64,000 bases of DNA from Stutzerimonas stutzeri RCH2 (GTDB lineage: Bacteria; Pseudomonadota; Gammaproteobacteria; Pseudomonadales; Pseudomonadaceae), in NCBI RefSeq assembly GCF_000327065.1, contig NC_019936.1, forward strand, positions 4,306,001 through 4,370,000, given 5' to 3'. Numbering within the stretch: the first letter of the stretch is position 1; each line of letters starts with the position of its first letter. Made by a program: the position numbers and the translations under genes. Under the pieces are notes generated by a model. The model made no database searches and was not told where the DNA came from. It saw only the letters and a program-made list of their open reading frames with translations. Positions 35,309-43,423 of the stretch are shown here, piece by piece.

Positions 35309-36043
35309 TTACTGACTTCTCTCGGTTAAAAAGCGACAGGCCTTGCCGATCGCCTGCTTGCTCAACTGACAGACCCTGGCGTCGCTGACTTCCAGCACCA
35401 GGGCGATTTCCTTGAGGCTCAATTCGTGCTGGTAGTACAGCGTCAGCACCAGTCGCTCGCGCTCGTCCAGCCGGCTCAACGCCTGCTCCAGCAAACGCTC
35501 CTTGAGCAGCCGCTCCTCGAACAGCTCGGCCGTGTCGGGAAAGTGCTCATGGCCGCTCTGCAGCAGCTCGTCGAGGCTCTCGATGGCCTCGGACGAATCG
35601 GCCCAGAGGAAGGCCTGATAATCCTTCTCGTCCAGCCCGGTGAATGTCTTGATCTCCTCGTCGCTTGGGCTGTGGCCCAGCTGGCGGGTGAGTTCACGAA
35701 TCGCGTCGCGCACCTTGTGCGCCTGCTGCCGGACCTGACGCGGGCGCCAGTCCTGCCGGCGCAGCTCGTCGAGGATCGCACCGCGAATACGCAACGCGGC
35801 GAAGCGCCCGAACTGCTCGTCCGGTTCGCCGTAGCGACGCAGGCCTTCGAGCAGACCGATCATGCCGATCTGCTCCATGTCCTCGCGGTCAAGCACCTGA
35901 TTCGCCTGCAACGAAAGCTGTCGCACGATGCGCTTGACCAGCGGCAGGTACTGCATCAGCCAGCGCTGCTCGGCACCCGGTGCAAATAGCGCAGGGCTGG
36001 CCGGGCTGGCGCCGTAGTAGTCGACGGAACAGGTGGCGTTCAT
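35309..36043 (-). CDS. lafS: Lateral flagellar sigma-28 factor LafS (FliA type)
   Basis: A 244-residue FliA-family sigma factor. Region 2: 'YLPLVKRIVRQLSLQ', 'DREDMEQIGMIGLLEGLRRY', 'FGRFAALRIRGAILDELRRQDW'. Region 3 follows, and region 4 contains the helix-turn-helix 'LSLKEIALVLEVSDARVCQLSKQAIGK'. It should direct late lateral genes such as lafA and flgMN and be held inactive by FlgM (40559-40834) until the hook is finished. 11 bp after fliL and 4 bp before lafT. Confidence 0.93.
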   Translation of the reverse strand: MNATCSVDYYGASPASPALFAPGAEQRWLMQYLPLVKRIVRQLSLQANQVLDREDMEQIGMIGLLEGLRRYGEPDEQFGRFAALRIRGAILDELRRQDWRPRQVRQQAHKVRDAIRELTRQLGHSPSDEEIKTFTGLDEKDYQAFLWADSSEAIESLDELLQSGHEHFPDTAELFEERLLKERLLEQALSRLDERERLVLTLYYQHELSLKEIALVLEVSDARVCQLSKQAIGKACRFLTERSQ

Positions 36044-36054
36044 GGCGCGGGCCT

Positions 36055-36504
36055 TTACTGAACGATCATCTTGTTGACCAGTACGTGCCGGAACGGCACC
36101 ACTGCGTTCTTGCTGGCGAAGTCGGCAAACAGCGCTTCCTCCAGACGGGTCTGCAACTCGCCGATCGGCATGGCACGCAGGTCGGCGAAGTCGAGCCCGG
36201 AGAGGTAGCTGACCACCGAATTGCGCACCAGCGGTTCAACCTGCTCGAAGTTCTTCGGCTCGTCCGAGGCTTCGGCCTGCAGTGCCAGGTCGAGCACGAA
36301 ATAGCGCTCACGGCCCTCTCCGCGCAGGCTGACGATCACCTTGGTGACCGGATAGAACTGGTACTCCACCGGCTCGATGGTTTCCGTAACCACCTCACCA
36401 CCGCTCATGCCCGGCTTGAGCAGCCAGTAGGCGGCACCGACCCCACCGGCAACGGTGACGACATTGAGCAGCAGCATCAGAAGAACCAGACGTGGCGTCG
36501 ACAT
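36055..36504 (-). CDS. fliL: Lateral flagellar FliL-like protein LafF
   Basis: A 149-residue membrane protein with an N-terminal helix ('LVLLMLLLNVVTVAGGVGAAYWLL') and a periplasmic FliL domain ('QFYPVTKVIVSLRGEGRERYFVLDLALQAE', ending 'VVPFRHVLVNKMIVQ'). FliL surrounds and supports stators. It precedes the lafS-lafT-lafU genes, matching lafF in other lateral clusters. Confidence 0.88.
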   Translation of the reverse strand: MSTPRLVLLMLLLNVVTVAGGVGAAYWLLKPGMSGGEVVTETIEPVEYQFYPVTKVIVSLRGEGRERYFVLDLALQAEASDEPKNFEQVEPLVRNSVVSYLSGLDFADLRAMPIGELQTRLEEALFADFASKNAVVPFRHVLVNKMIVQ

Positions 36505-36540
36505 AACCTATTCACAATCCTGTAGTTGAAGTTGAGCCGG

Positions 36541-37689
36541 TCAGACCGTGACCAGCACATCGCTGCTGCGACCAGCCGAACGTGCGCCGCCATCCTCTAC
36601 CGCGGCTGCGCGCGCAGGCGTGGTTGCGGCGAGAACCGCATCGCCGTCATGCGCCTGCTGCGACTGACCCTGACGGCCCGACTGGCCGTCGGCGCCGACC
36701 TGTACATTGACCTGCACGAAATGCTGCGCCACCAGTTCCTGGCGTAGACGGTCGCTGGTCTGCTGCAGCAGCCGCGCCACATCGGCATTGGCTGCGCTGA
36801 GCTGCACGCTGAGACGACCGGACTCATGGCTGAGATGAATTTCCAGGCTGCCCAGCTCCGGCGGATCCAGCCGAATGCTGGCGCTCTGCTGACGTTGCTG
36901 CAGCTGGATCTCGACGTGCTCGCGCAGGGCATGCAGCATCTGCTCGCCCCACTTGGCTTCGGGGCCCTGCAGCTTGAGCAGGCGCTCGGCCCCCTGAGCG
37001 ACGCTACTAGTCGGGCGTTCAGCCAAGAGCGGCGCCGACTGGCTGCCCTCATCGATAGGGGCGAGTTCCTTCAACTGCTCCACCGGCAGTTCTGCGCCGA
37101 GATCGCTTCCCGCTGCACCGGTTGCCAGCAGACTCAACACAGCACCCGGTTCAACGACTGGACGTATGGCCTGAGCAGCGGGCATCGGCCGATCAGCGAC
37201 CGGATCAGCCATCTGCCGACCGGATAGTTCGAGGGGCAACGGAGCTACCTGGCCCTGCAGCCGTGCTTCGGCAACGCCAGCGGCTTCACCTTCCGTTTCA
37301 GCGCCTGCCGGCTGTGGTGCCGCTGGCCAACCCGGCTGAACCGCCGCCTCCCGCGCCTGAACCTGCACCTGCTGCTGATCGAGCATCCCCAGCAGCCACT
37401 GCTCGACCGGACCTTGCTCGGCCGCTTCGTCGCTGCTCGCCTGGGCAACGGGTTCCGCTAGCGCGGACGGCGACAGCTCTGCCTGCTCGGCCACGGGCTG
37501 CTGCAGCGTGTCCATGTCCAGCTCGACGGCAGCAGTCAGCATGCGCGCGCTGAAATCCGCGCCGAGACCGGGCTGGCCCTCGGCCGCTCGCGCGGCCGCA
37601 TGGCCACTCAGCGAGGCCGGACGCAGCGGTTGCGTCAACGCTTGTGCCGTTCCGGCAGCTGAGGCCGAAGCCGGGATCAACTGGATCAC
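36541..37689 (-). CDS. fliK: Lateral flagellar hook-length control protein FliK (LafE)
   Basis: A 382-residue protein. The C-terminal FliK domain is clear: 'LREHVEIQLQQRQQSASIRLDPPELGSLEIHLSHESGRLSVQLSAANADVARLLQQTSDRLRQELV'. The rest is Ala/Gln/Pro-rich and low-complexity, typical for the ruler part. I chose the GTG at 37689, which overlaps the lafX stop and has GAGGAA six bases upstream; the frame is open further but within lafX. FliK is exported, measures hook length and switches FlhB specificity. This is lafE in laf nomenclature. Confidence 0.85.
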   Translation of the reverse strand: MIQLIPASASAAGTAQALTQPLRPASLSGHAAARAAEGQPGLGADFSARMLTAAVELDMDTLQQPVAEQAELSPSALAEPVAQASSDEAAEQGPVEQWLLGMLDQQQVQVQAREAAVQPGWPAAPQPAGAETEGEAAGVAEARLQGQVAPLPLELSGRQMADPVADRPMPAAQAIRPVVEPGAVLSLLATGAAGSDLGAELPVEQLKELAPIDEGSQSAPLLAERPTSSVAQGAERLLKLQGPEAKWGEQMLHALREHVEIQLQQRQQSASIRLDPPELGSLEIHLSHESGRLSVQLSAANADVARLLQQTSDRLRQELVAQHFVQVNVQVGADGQSGRQGQSQQAHDGDAVLAATTPARAAAVEDGGARSAGRSSDVLVTV

Positions 37690-38003
37690 TCGCCATTCCT
37701 CGCCTGATACATGTCGACTCGTTGATAAGCCGAGCGCCCTTCGGCGTACTCGAGGTGATTCACCAGCAGCAGGCGCAAGCGCTCGCATTCCTCGGCGCAG
37801 GCCTTCAAGGCCTGGCCATGCAAACGCTTGAGCTGCTGTCTGGCGCTCTGCACGGATGCGTGTGCATCTCGCGGCAACTGTTCCAGGCACTGCCGGATCG
37901 CCTGATCGGTTTCACCGACGGCGCGCCAGTCCTGGCTTTGCAATGCCGCCGCCAGCCTCTCGTGCAAGGCTTGCAGGCGCTGCTCGTCACTTGCGTGCGG
38001 CAC
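37686..38003 (-). CDS. LafX/FliT-like small chaperone candidate
   Basis: A 105-residue, almost wholly helical protein without membrane segments. It occupies the place after fliS where lateral clusters carry a small unconserved gene (lafX in Aeromonas, lafD in Vibrio) and where primary systems carry fliT. Suggested start: the GTG at 38003, with GGGAGG seven bases upstream and a 17-bp overlap with fliS. It ends overlapping the fliK start. A chaperone role for the FliD cap is inferred from size, helicity and position. Confidence 0.6.
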   Translation of the reverse strand: MPHASDEQRLQALHERLAAALQSQDWRAVGETDQAIRQCLEQLPRDAHASVQSARQQLKRLHGQALKACAEECERLRLLLVNHLEYAEGRSAYQRVDMYQARNGE

Positions 38004-38382
38004 TGACGCCCTCCCAACCTTCACGCAGCGTGCCGAGCAGGTTCACCACCTCGTCCAGGCCTTCCAGCGAGAGCGTCACGCTGACGTCGGAGAGGCGATA
38101 GATGCAGTATTCGTAGAGCCGCGCCAGGCCTTGCACTACCTCACCGCCGCCTTCCTCATCCAGTGCACCGTTGAGTCCGTTGAGGATGTTCATGCACTTT
38201 TCCAGCGAGGCGCCCTTCTGCTGATAGCGCTTGTGCTCGATGTGGCCACGCGCACGGGCCAGCTCGTCGAGCAGGCCATCCATCAGCACCAGCACCAGCT
38301 CATAGGGCGATGCCGAAGCGGCGCGCGCCTCGAGGTCCACCGAGCGGTAGCTGTCGTAACTGTCGTTGGGAAGGTAGGTCAT
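37987..38382 (-). CDS. fliS: Lateral flagellin export chaperone FliS (LafC)
   Basis: A 131-residue FliS-family protein: 'YRSVDLEARAASASPYELVLVLMDGLLDELARARGHIE' and 'KGASLEKCMNILNGLNGALDEEGGGEVVQGLARLYEYCIYRL' are the usual signatures. It binds the C-terminal end of flagellin in the cytoplasm and prevents early polymerisation. Start and fliD stop overlap by one base. Confidence 0.92.
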   Translation of the reverse strand: MTYLPNDSYDSYRSVDLEARAASASPYELVLVLMDGLLDELARARGHIEHKRYQQKGASLEKCMNILNGLNGALDEEGGGEVVQGLARLYEYCIYRLSDVSVTLSLEGLDEVVNLLGTLREGWEGVSAARK

Positions 38383-39650
38383 CAGAACATTCCGAAGGTC
38401 TGCTCCATGTTCTGCATGGTCTGCATCATGGAGGTGAACTGCTTGAGGTAGCGGGAGTAATGGCTGTCGTACTGCTGTTGCAGCTTGTCGAACTGCTCGT
38501 TGGTGCGTCGCAGGTTCATGTCCAGCGTGTCCATGCGGTTCTTCAGCATGCCGTTGGTGCTGCTGGTGTAGCTGGCGACGGTCTTGTCGATGCTGTCGAG
38601 CAGGTTGTCCTTGCCGGTGAACAGCGCCTCGAACCCGGCCGGGTCCTTCGCCACGGCGGCCTCGAAGCGCGCGGTGTCGATGGTCAGCTTGCCGTTGCGG
38701 TCGGCACTGATACCGAAATTGATCAGACTGTTGCCGCCGAAGTCGGTACGCAGCAGGGTGTTCAGGCGGCCTTCGATGGCGCGCACGCTGGAGTCGCCCG
38801 CCAGCGCACCACGGGCACTGCTGTCGCTGCCGCTGGCGGTCAGCGAGTCGAAGCTGGTCATCAGGGCGTTGAAGGCGTCGACAAAGCTCTGCGCCTTGCC
38901 TTTGGTGGCGCTCTTGTCCTGGTCAATGGTCAGCGTCAGTGCCGGATCACCGTCCTTGTGCACCTTGTTGACCGACAGGCTGACGCCCTCGATGACGTTG
39001 TCGAAGGTGTTGCTCGAACTGGTCAGCTCGATACCACCAACACCGAAACTGCCGCCCATGCGAATACGCGCATCGGCCGCGGTCGACAGCGTAGTCGTGG
39101 TAGCAGCGGTGCCGGTCAGCGAATGTGCGAAGGCATTGGCCGTGCCACTTTCGGTGCTGGTCAATACCAGACTGACTTCACCGTTGCTGCGCACCAGCGT
39201 CGCCTGCACACCGAGATCGGCGCTGGCATTGATCGCCTTCGCGGCGTCTTCGAGGGTCGCGTAGGCACCCAGGTTGAATGTCTGATCCTTGAGATTCAGC
39301 GTTCCGCTGAGGGCGCCATCGACCAACCCCTGCACCGCCACCTGCTGTTTGCTGGCCAGCTGCTCGACATAGAACTGATAGCTGCCGGCTTGCGCCTTGG
39401 CACCGACCGTGGCACTGACGTAGCCCTCCTGACTGGTGGTGGCGCTGTTGACCAGCATGGTCGCCTTGCCGGTCTTCAACCCGGAGACGGCGGACTTGAA
39501 GGTCGTCAGCGAGGTGCGCAACTTGCTCAGCGCATCACGCTGAGTCTTGTAGTTGCTTTCGTTGCGATTGAGCCGGTCCAGCGAAGACTGAACTTCGTAG
39601 GTCGCCAGCTGCGTCGACATCTGCTTTATGTAATTCGAATCTATCGCCAT
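38382..39650 (-). CDS. fliD: Lateral flagellar filament cap protein FliD (LafB)
   Basis: A 422-residue cap protein (HAP2). N-terminal helical region ('YEVQSSLDRLNRNESNYKTQRDALSKLRTSLTTFKSAVSGL'), beta domains, and the C-terminal FliD region ('GISADRNGKLTIDTARFEAAVAKDPAGFEALFTG', ending 'QFTSMMQTMQNMEQTFGMF'). It sits at the filament tip and folds incoming LafA. First gene of the fliD-fliS-lafX-fliK-fliL-lafSTU operon, 28 bp downstream of a consensus -24/-12 promoter. Confidence 0.92.
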   Translation of the reverse strand: MAIDSNYIKQMSTQLATYEVQSSLDRLNRNESNYKTQRDALSKLRTSLTTFKSAVSGLKTGKATMLVNSATTSQEGYVSATVGAKAQAGSYQFYVEQLASKQQVAVQGLVDGALSGTLNLKDQTFNLGAYATLEDAAKAINASADLGVQATLVRSNGEVSLVLTSTESGTANAFAHSLTGTAATTTTLSTAADARIRMGGSFGVGGIELTSSSNTFDNVIEGVSLSVNKVHKDGDPALTLTIDQDKSATKGKAQSFVDAFNALMTSFDSLTASGSDSSARGALAGDSSVRAIEGRLNTLLRTDFGGNSLINFGISADRNGKLTIDTARFEAAVAKDPAGFEALFTGKDNLLDSIDKTVASYTSSTNGMLKNRMDTLDMNLRRTNEQFDKLQQQYDSHYSRYLKQFTSMMQTMQNMEQTFGMF

Positions 39651-39677
39651 TACCGATCCCCTTCCTGTGCTCTGTAG

Positions 39678-39693
39678 AGCAAGTTGAGTGCCA
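39678..39693 (-). promoter_or_regulatory. Consensus sigma-54 promoter of the fliD-lafU operon
   Basis: On the minus strand: TGGCACTCAACTTGCT, a perfect match to TGGCAC-N5-TTGCW with exact -24/-12 spacing. The predicted start is near 39668, leaving a leader of about 17 nt before the fliD ATG. It makes the operon carrying lafS and the stators dependent on sigma-54 and an activator, presumably LafK. Confidence 0.88.
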
Positions 39694-40121
39694 ATTCACA
39701 AATCATTGATTTACAAGCGCTTTATGCCAAGTGGCGCAGAAGAAGCGCTTCCGCCTGGCGGCCTTATGAGGAAACGGGGAAATGCCGTTTCCGCCTGACC
39801 GAATGGCGCAATCTCTCTGGTTAAAGGCGACGAATACGGAGCCAACGCTAAGGCGCGCCGAAAATATCGATGGGAAGATCGCCCGACTGCCCCGCTCGCG
39901 AGCGGCGCTCATGTGCGGCAACCCAGGCAAGGCGCTGCAGGCATGCGCCGCGGAGCGGGCGCAATTCAGGAACCGAGGTGCCCGTGGCTTCCCACAGGTG
40001 CCAGCGCCTGGCGAACCGGCCGGCCGCAGCTCCAATGGCATCCGCGAGCAAGCTCACCGAGCAGGGAAGGCAGACCGATCAGCGGGAAACGGAGAAACGC
40101 GGGGATTACGCCGCGCGGGGA
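39694..40121. promoter_or_regulatory. Gene-free region upstream of the fliD promoter
   Basis: About 430 bp between flgN and the fliD promoter. A perfect 8-bp hairpin GGAAACGG / CCGTTTCC with a 7-base loop lies at 39770-39792. Activator sites for LafK would be expected 80-200 bp upstream of the -24/-12 element, which covers this hairpin, but none can be named. Short open frames here on both strands look like GC-rich shadows. Confidence 0.4.
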
Positions 40122-40562
40122 TCAGTACATCTGCGGCTGATAGAGCCGCGCGTCATGACTGCCGGCCAGCAGCTGACCGAGGATCTCGTGATGCATGGCC
40201 AGCAGCTTGCCGTTGCGCTCGTTGATCTGCTGGCACTGGCTGGCCAGCACGCCGAGCTGCTGCCAGGACTGACGCAGACGCACCGCCTGCTCGTCAGGGT
40301 AAGAACCGAGGAGGCGCTGCATGCCATCGGCATCGGCCTGCAGGCGGAAGGCACTCAGCACCTTTGCCCGGCGCTGGGCCCGCGCACCGATGGTTTCGAC
40401 GCGAGTGGTGATCTGCAGATTGAGTCGATCGATCTCTACACTGTCGCGTTCGAGCAGGAATGCGTAGAGCGCCTGCATCAGGTCACGCAGGGCCAGGTAG
40501 TCATCGCAATCCTGCTCAAGGTCGATGGCAACGACCGCGAGCAGCTTGTCGCGCTGGTTCAC
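40122..40562 (-). CDS. flgN: Lateral flagellar export chaperone FlgN
   Basis: A 146-residue helical protein with the FlgN pattern: an N-terminal amphipathic helix, 'LRDLMQALYAFLLERDSVEIDRLNLQITTRVETIGARAQRRAKVL' and 'LGVLASQCQQINERNGKLLAMHHEILGQLL'. It chaperones FlgK and FlgL for export. Overlaps flgM by 4 bp and completes the flgMN pair. Confidence 0.82.
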   Translation of the reverse strand: MNQRDKLLAVVAIDLEQDCDDYLALRDLMQALYAFLLERDSVEIDRLNLQITTRVETIGARAQRRAKVLSAFRLQADADGMQRLLGSYPDEQAVRLRQSWQQLGVLASQCQQINERNGKLLAMHHEILGQLLAGSHDARLYQPQMY

Positions 40563-40834
40563 GCATCGCTTCCGCGATGGTAGGCGAGCATGCTCCCGGC
40601 CAGCTCCGCAGGATCGCTGGAGATCTCGCCGCGCTGCAGGGCCTGCTTGATCGCCGCAACCCGGTCGAGGTCGATTTCCGGCATAGCGCGCAGGGCGTCA
40701 TGCATCTGCTCCAGCGGAAGGCTGGCAGGTTGGCGCACCAGCGCTTCAGCCGCAGGGCGTGCAGCGGGCTGGCGATTGGTGCTGGCCTCGGCGGCCGGTG
40801 TCAGGGCGGGCTTGAAATGCCGGCTGATTTCCAT
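40559..40834 (-). CDS. flgM: Lateral flagellar anti-sigma-28 factor FlgM
   Basis: A 91-residue protein. The disordered N-terminal half is Ala/Pro-rich; the C-terminal half carries the sigma-binding helices 'MPEIDLDRVAAIKQALQRGEISSDPAELAGSMLAYHR', close to the FlgM consensus. It should inhibit LafS until it is exported through the finished hook-basal body. A sigma-28-like promoter precedes it, giving feedback on its own sigma factor. In the E. coli Flag-2 locus flgM and flgN lie with flgA; here they follow fliJ. Confidence 0.88.
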   Translation of the reverse strand: MEISRHFKPALTPAAEASTNRQPAARPAAEALVRQPASLPLEQMHDALRAMPEIDLDRVAAIKQALQRGEISSDPAELAGSMLAYHRGSDA

Positions 40835-40876
40835 GATTTCATTCCAACTCGGTGGTTACAGCCAAACAGGCGACCA

Positions 40877-40904
40877 TCATCGGCAAGTTATTAAATCGAC
40901 TTTC
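40877..40904 (-). promoter_or_regulatory. Sigma-28-type promoter of flgMN
   Basis: On the minus strand a -35-like GAAAGTCG and a -10 GCCGATGA are separated by 12 bp, close to the flagellar sigma-28 consensus (TAAAGTTT-N11-GCCGATAA). The -10 element is about 43 bp upstream of the flgM ATG. LafS would be the natural sigma factor. Confidence 0.6.
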
Positions 40905-40966
40905 ACCTGCATCACGCAGGCGTGCGCGTGCAGTCTACCGGGCCGACCTGCGCGGCGTCGCCTGCC

Positions 40967-41389
40967 TCAATGCGTGGCGCGCCAATGGGCCTGCGCCGCC
41001 AGTCCGTCCTGGATTTTCTGTTCCTGTTGCGCAAGCAGCTGCTGCCATTGCTGCATCTTGTCATCGATCATGTGCTCGACCACTTTCTCGCTGCGCATGG
41101 CCTGCAGCAGCTCGCGCTGAATACGCTCCAGAGCCTGCTCGGCAACCGCCAGCTCACGGCGCTGCAGCGCCACCATCTTGTACAGGGTGGCCTTGTAACG
41201 TTGCTGGTTGTCGCGCTGAAGTGGTGTGTTCATCGGCACGGAAAAGCCGCACAGGCGGCTCAGGCCGGTGATGTTGTTGCGGTAGCGCTGGCAGAGGTTC
41301 TGCTGGTACTGCACGCGGCCGAGCATCTGCCGCACACGGTGGCTGCGCAGGCTGGCCAGGCGGCCGAGGGTCTCGATCTGCTGTTTCAT
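40967..41389 (-). CDS. fliJ: Lateral flagellar export protein FliJ
   Basis: A 140-residue, highly helical coiled-coil protein as expected for FliJ, which inserts into the FliI hexamer like an ATPase stalk and escorts chaperones. The ATG at 41389 overlaps the fliI stop (ATGA); longer open frame upstream is inside fliI. Sequence identity to FliJ families is low, so position and coiled-coil nature carry the call. Last gene of the lafK-fliEFGHIJ run. Confidence 0.82.
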   Translation of the reverse strand: MKQQIETLGRLASLRSHRVRQMLGRVQYQQNLCQRYRNNITGLSRLCGFSVPMNTPLQRDNQQRYKATLYKMVALQRRELAVAEQALERIQRELLQAMRSEKVVEHMIDDKMQQWQQLLAQQEQKIQDGLAAQAHWRATH

Positions 41390-42720
41390 CGCGGTTTCCC
41401 GAGGATGTTCTGCAAGGTGGCGACGCTGGTTTCCAGTTCGGCGGCTTCGCCGACGTCCTGACGCAGGAAGCGCTCGATGGTCGGCGCCAGCTGCACCGCA
41501 CGATCGGTCTTGATGTCCGCGCCCGGCGTGTAGCCGCCGAGCGGAATCAGTTCCTTGATCTTCTCGAAGGTGCTGTAGCACTCCTTGAGCTGGCGCGCCG
41601 CGCCCAGGTGCGCCGGCTGGCCGACCTGACTCATGCAGCGGCTGACCGAGGCGCAGACGTCGATGGCCGGGTAGTGTCCGGCTTCGGCCAGGCGCCGCGA
41701 GAGCACGATGTGGCCGTCGAGAATCGCCCGCGCGCAGTCGACGATGGGATCCTGCTGGTCATCGCCCTCGGCCAGCACCGTATAGATAGCGCTCAGGCTG
41801 CCATTGTCGCTGGCACCGTTGCCGGCACTTTCCACCAGCTCCGGCAGCATGCCGAACACCGACGGTGGATAGCCCTTGGTCGCCGGCGGCTCGCCAAGGG
41901 CCAGGGCGATCTCGCGCTGGGCCATGGCGTAGCGGGTCAGCGAATCCACCAGCAGCAGCACGTCATGCCCCTGATCGCGGAAATAGGCGGCGATGCTGTG
42001 ACAGAGCTCGGTGGCCTTCAGCCGCATCAGCGGCGATTCGTTGGCCGGCGCGACCACCACCACGGCCTTCTTCAGGCCCTCCTCGCCCAGCGAATGCAGC
42101 AGGAACTCCTGCACCTCGCGGCCCCGCTCACCGATCAGCCCGACCACCACCACATCGGCCTTGGTCTGCCGGGTGATCATGCCCAGCAGCACGCTCTTGC
42201 CGACACCGGAGCCGGCGAATAGGCCGACACGCTGGCCCTTGCCCAGGGTGAGGGTGGCGTTGATCGCACGCACGCCGACATCCAGCGCTTCGCTGACTGG
42301 CTTGCGCTTGAGCGGATTGACCGAGGGCAGCTCGGTCGGCAACGGGTCGCGCCCGCCGAGCTTGCCCAGTTCGTCCAGCGGTTCGCCGAGGCCGTTGACT
42401 ACGCGGCCGAGCCAGGATTCGTCGATATGCAGCTTGGCGTCATCCGGCGCCGGGAATACCCGCGAACCGGCGGTCAGGCCGACCGGTTTCTTGAACGGCA
42501 TCAGGTAGGTGATATCGCGGTTGAAGCCGACCACCTGCGCTTCCAGCATGCTGCCATCGCCCTGCTCGACATAGCAGCGCTGGCCGGTCATGCGCTGGCA
42601 GCCGAGGCTTTCCAGCAGCATGCCGGAGACCCGCACCAGCCGCCCGCTGACCTTGGCCAGCTGCACGTTGTCCAGCGAGCGCAGGGCCTCGTCGAGGCGG
42701 AAGCTGTCGCGCAGGGCCAT
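41386..42720 (-). CDS. fliI: Lateral flagellar export ATPase FliI
   Basis: A 444-residue ATPase of the F1-beta-like type III family. Walker A 'GLFAGSGVGKSVLLG' (~residues 165-179), 'VVVGLIGERGREVQEF', Walker B 'DVLLLVDSLTRYAMAQREIALALGEPPATKGYPPSVF', and the C-terminal 'IERFLRQDVGE'. It energises delivery of flagellar substrates to the FlhAB gate at the inner membrane. Follows fliH by 3 bp. Confidence 0.96.
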   Translation of the reverse strand: MALRDSFRLDEALRSLDNVQLAKVSGRLVRVSGMLLESLGCQRMTGQRCYVEQGDGSMLEAQVVGFNRDITYLMPFKKPVGLTAGSRVFPAPDDAKLHIDESWLGRVVNGLGEPLDELGKLGGRDPLPTELPSVNPLKRKPVSEALDVGVRAINATLTLGKGQRVGLFAGSGVGKSVLLGMITRQTKADVVVVGLIGERGREVQEFLLHSLGEEGLKKAVVVVAPANESPLMRLKATELCHSIAAYFRDQGHDVLLLVDSLTRYAMAQREIALALGEPPATKGYPPSVFGMLPELVESAGNGASDNGSLSAIYTVLAEGDDQQDPIVDCARAILDGHIVLSRRLAEAGHYPAIDVCASVSRCMSQVGQPAHLGAARQLKECYSTFEKIKELIPLGGYTPGADIKTDRAVQLAPTIERFLRQDVGEAAELETSVATLQNILGKPR

Positions 42721-42723
42721 CGG

Positions 42724-43422
42724 TCAGCCCTGCGCCGTGATGTGTTCGGCGAGGGTTTCCATGCACGAGTCCAGCCGCTGCTGGCAGCCGATATCAGCCT
42801 CGGCCTGGGCGGTGAGCACACGGCATTCGCCGAGCGCGAGCTTCTCGTCCGGCACCAGCCGCCAGGCGGCGGCGCGTTCCGGCGCCAGCTCGCGGATGCG
42901 CGCGCATTCTTCCGGATTGAGCTGGATACGCACGTCTTCCTGATCGCCCGGCATGGCGTTCAGCGCTTCCTCAGCCAGGGTCAGCAGCTGGGTCGGATGC
43001 AGGGTCAGCTCGCAGCGGATCACCTGCCGCGCGACCTTCTGCACCAGCTCCAGCAACTCCTCGCGACGCGCCTGCTCGTATTCCTGACGAAAACCTTCGA
43101 ATGCCTCGATCAGGCGATCCAGCGGCCGACCGGCCTCGTCAAAGGCGCGACGACCCTGCTGGCGGCCCTCTTCCAGACCGAGCGCCTTGCCATCCTCGAC
43201 GCCGCGCTGAAAGCCTTCGCGGTGCCCTGCTTCGCGGCCCTGCTCCAGGCCTTCGCGATAGCCCTTGTCGATGCCCTCCTGAAAGCCATCGGCCACCGCA
43301 CGCTGCAGCGCTGCCGGGTCGCCGGCGAAACCAGCCGCCGCCTGTGCCGGGGTCTTCACCCTTGGCGGAAAGCGGAACGGCCGCCAGCTGCGGTCGGCAC
43401 CCTTGATCACCTTGATCGTCAT
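42724..43422 (-). CDS. fliH: Lateral flagellar FliI regulator FliH
   Basis: A 232-residue protein with the FliH glycine-repeat helix 'GFQEGIDKGYREGLEQGREAGHREGFQRGVEDGKALGLEEGRQQGRR' (repeated GxxxG steps, residues ~47-95) and a C-terminal FliI-binding domain ('VARQVIRCELTLHPTQLLTLAEEAL', 'PDEKLALGECRVLTAQAEADIG'). The ATG at 43422 lies 1 bp after the fliG stop and gives the normal length. Confidence 0.92.
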   Translation of the reverse strand: MTIKVIKGADRSWRPFRFPPRVKTPAQAAAGFAGDPAALQRAVADGFQEGIDKGYREGLEQGREAGHREGFQRGVEDGKALGLEEGRQQGRRAFDEAGRPLDRLIEAFEGFRQEYEQARREELLELVQKVARQVIRCELTLHPTQLLTLAEEALNAMPGDQEDVRIQLNPEECARIRELAPERAAAWRLVPDEKLALGECRVLTAQAEADIGCQQRLDSCMETLAEHITAQG

Positions 43423-43423
43423 G

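Noticed and set aside
39703..40041. Minus-strand open frame of 112 codons between flgN and fliD
   Set aside because: It covers the region upstream of the fliD promoter, has low-complexity Ala/Arg/Pro content and no recognisable protein pattern.
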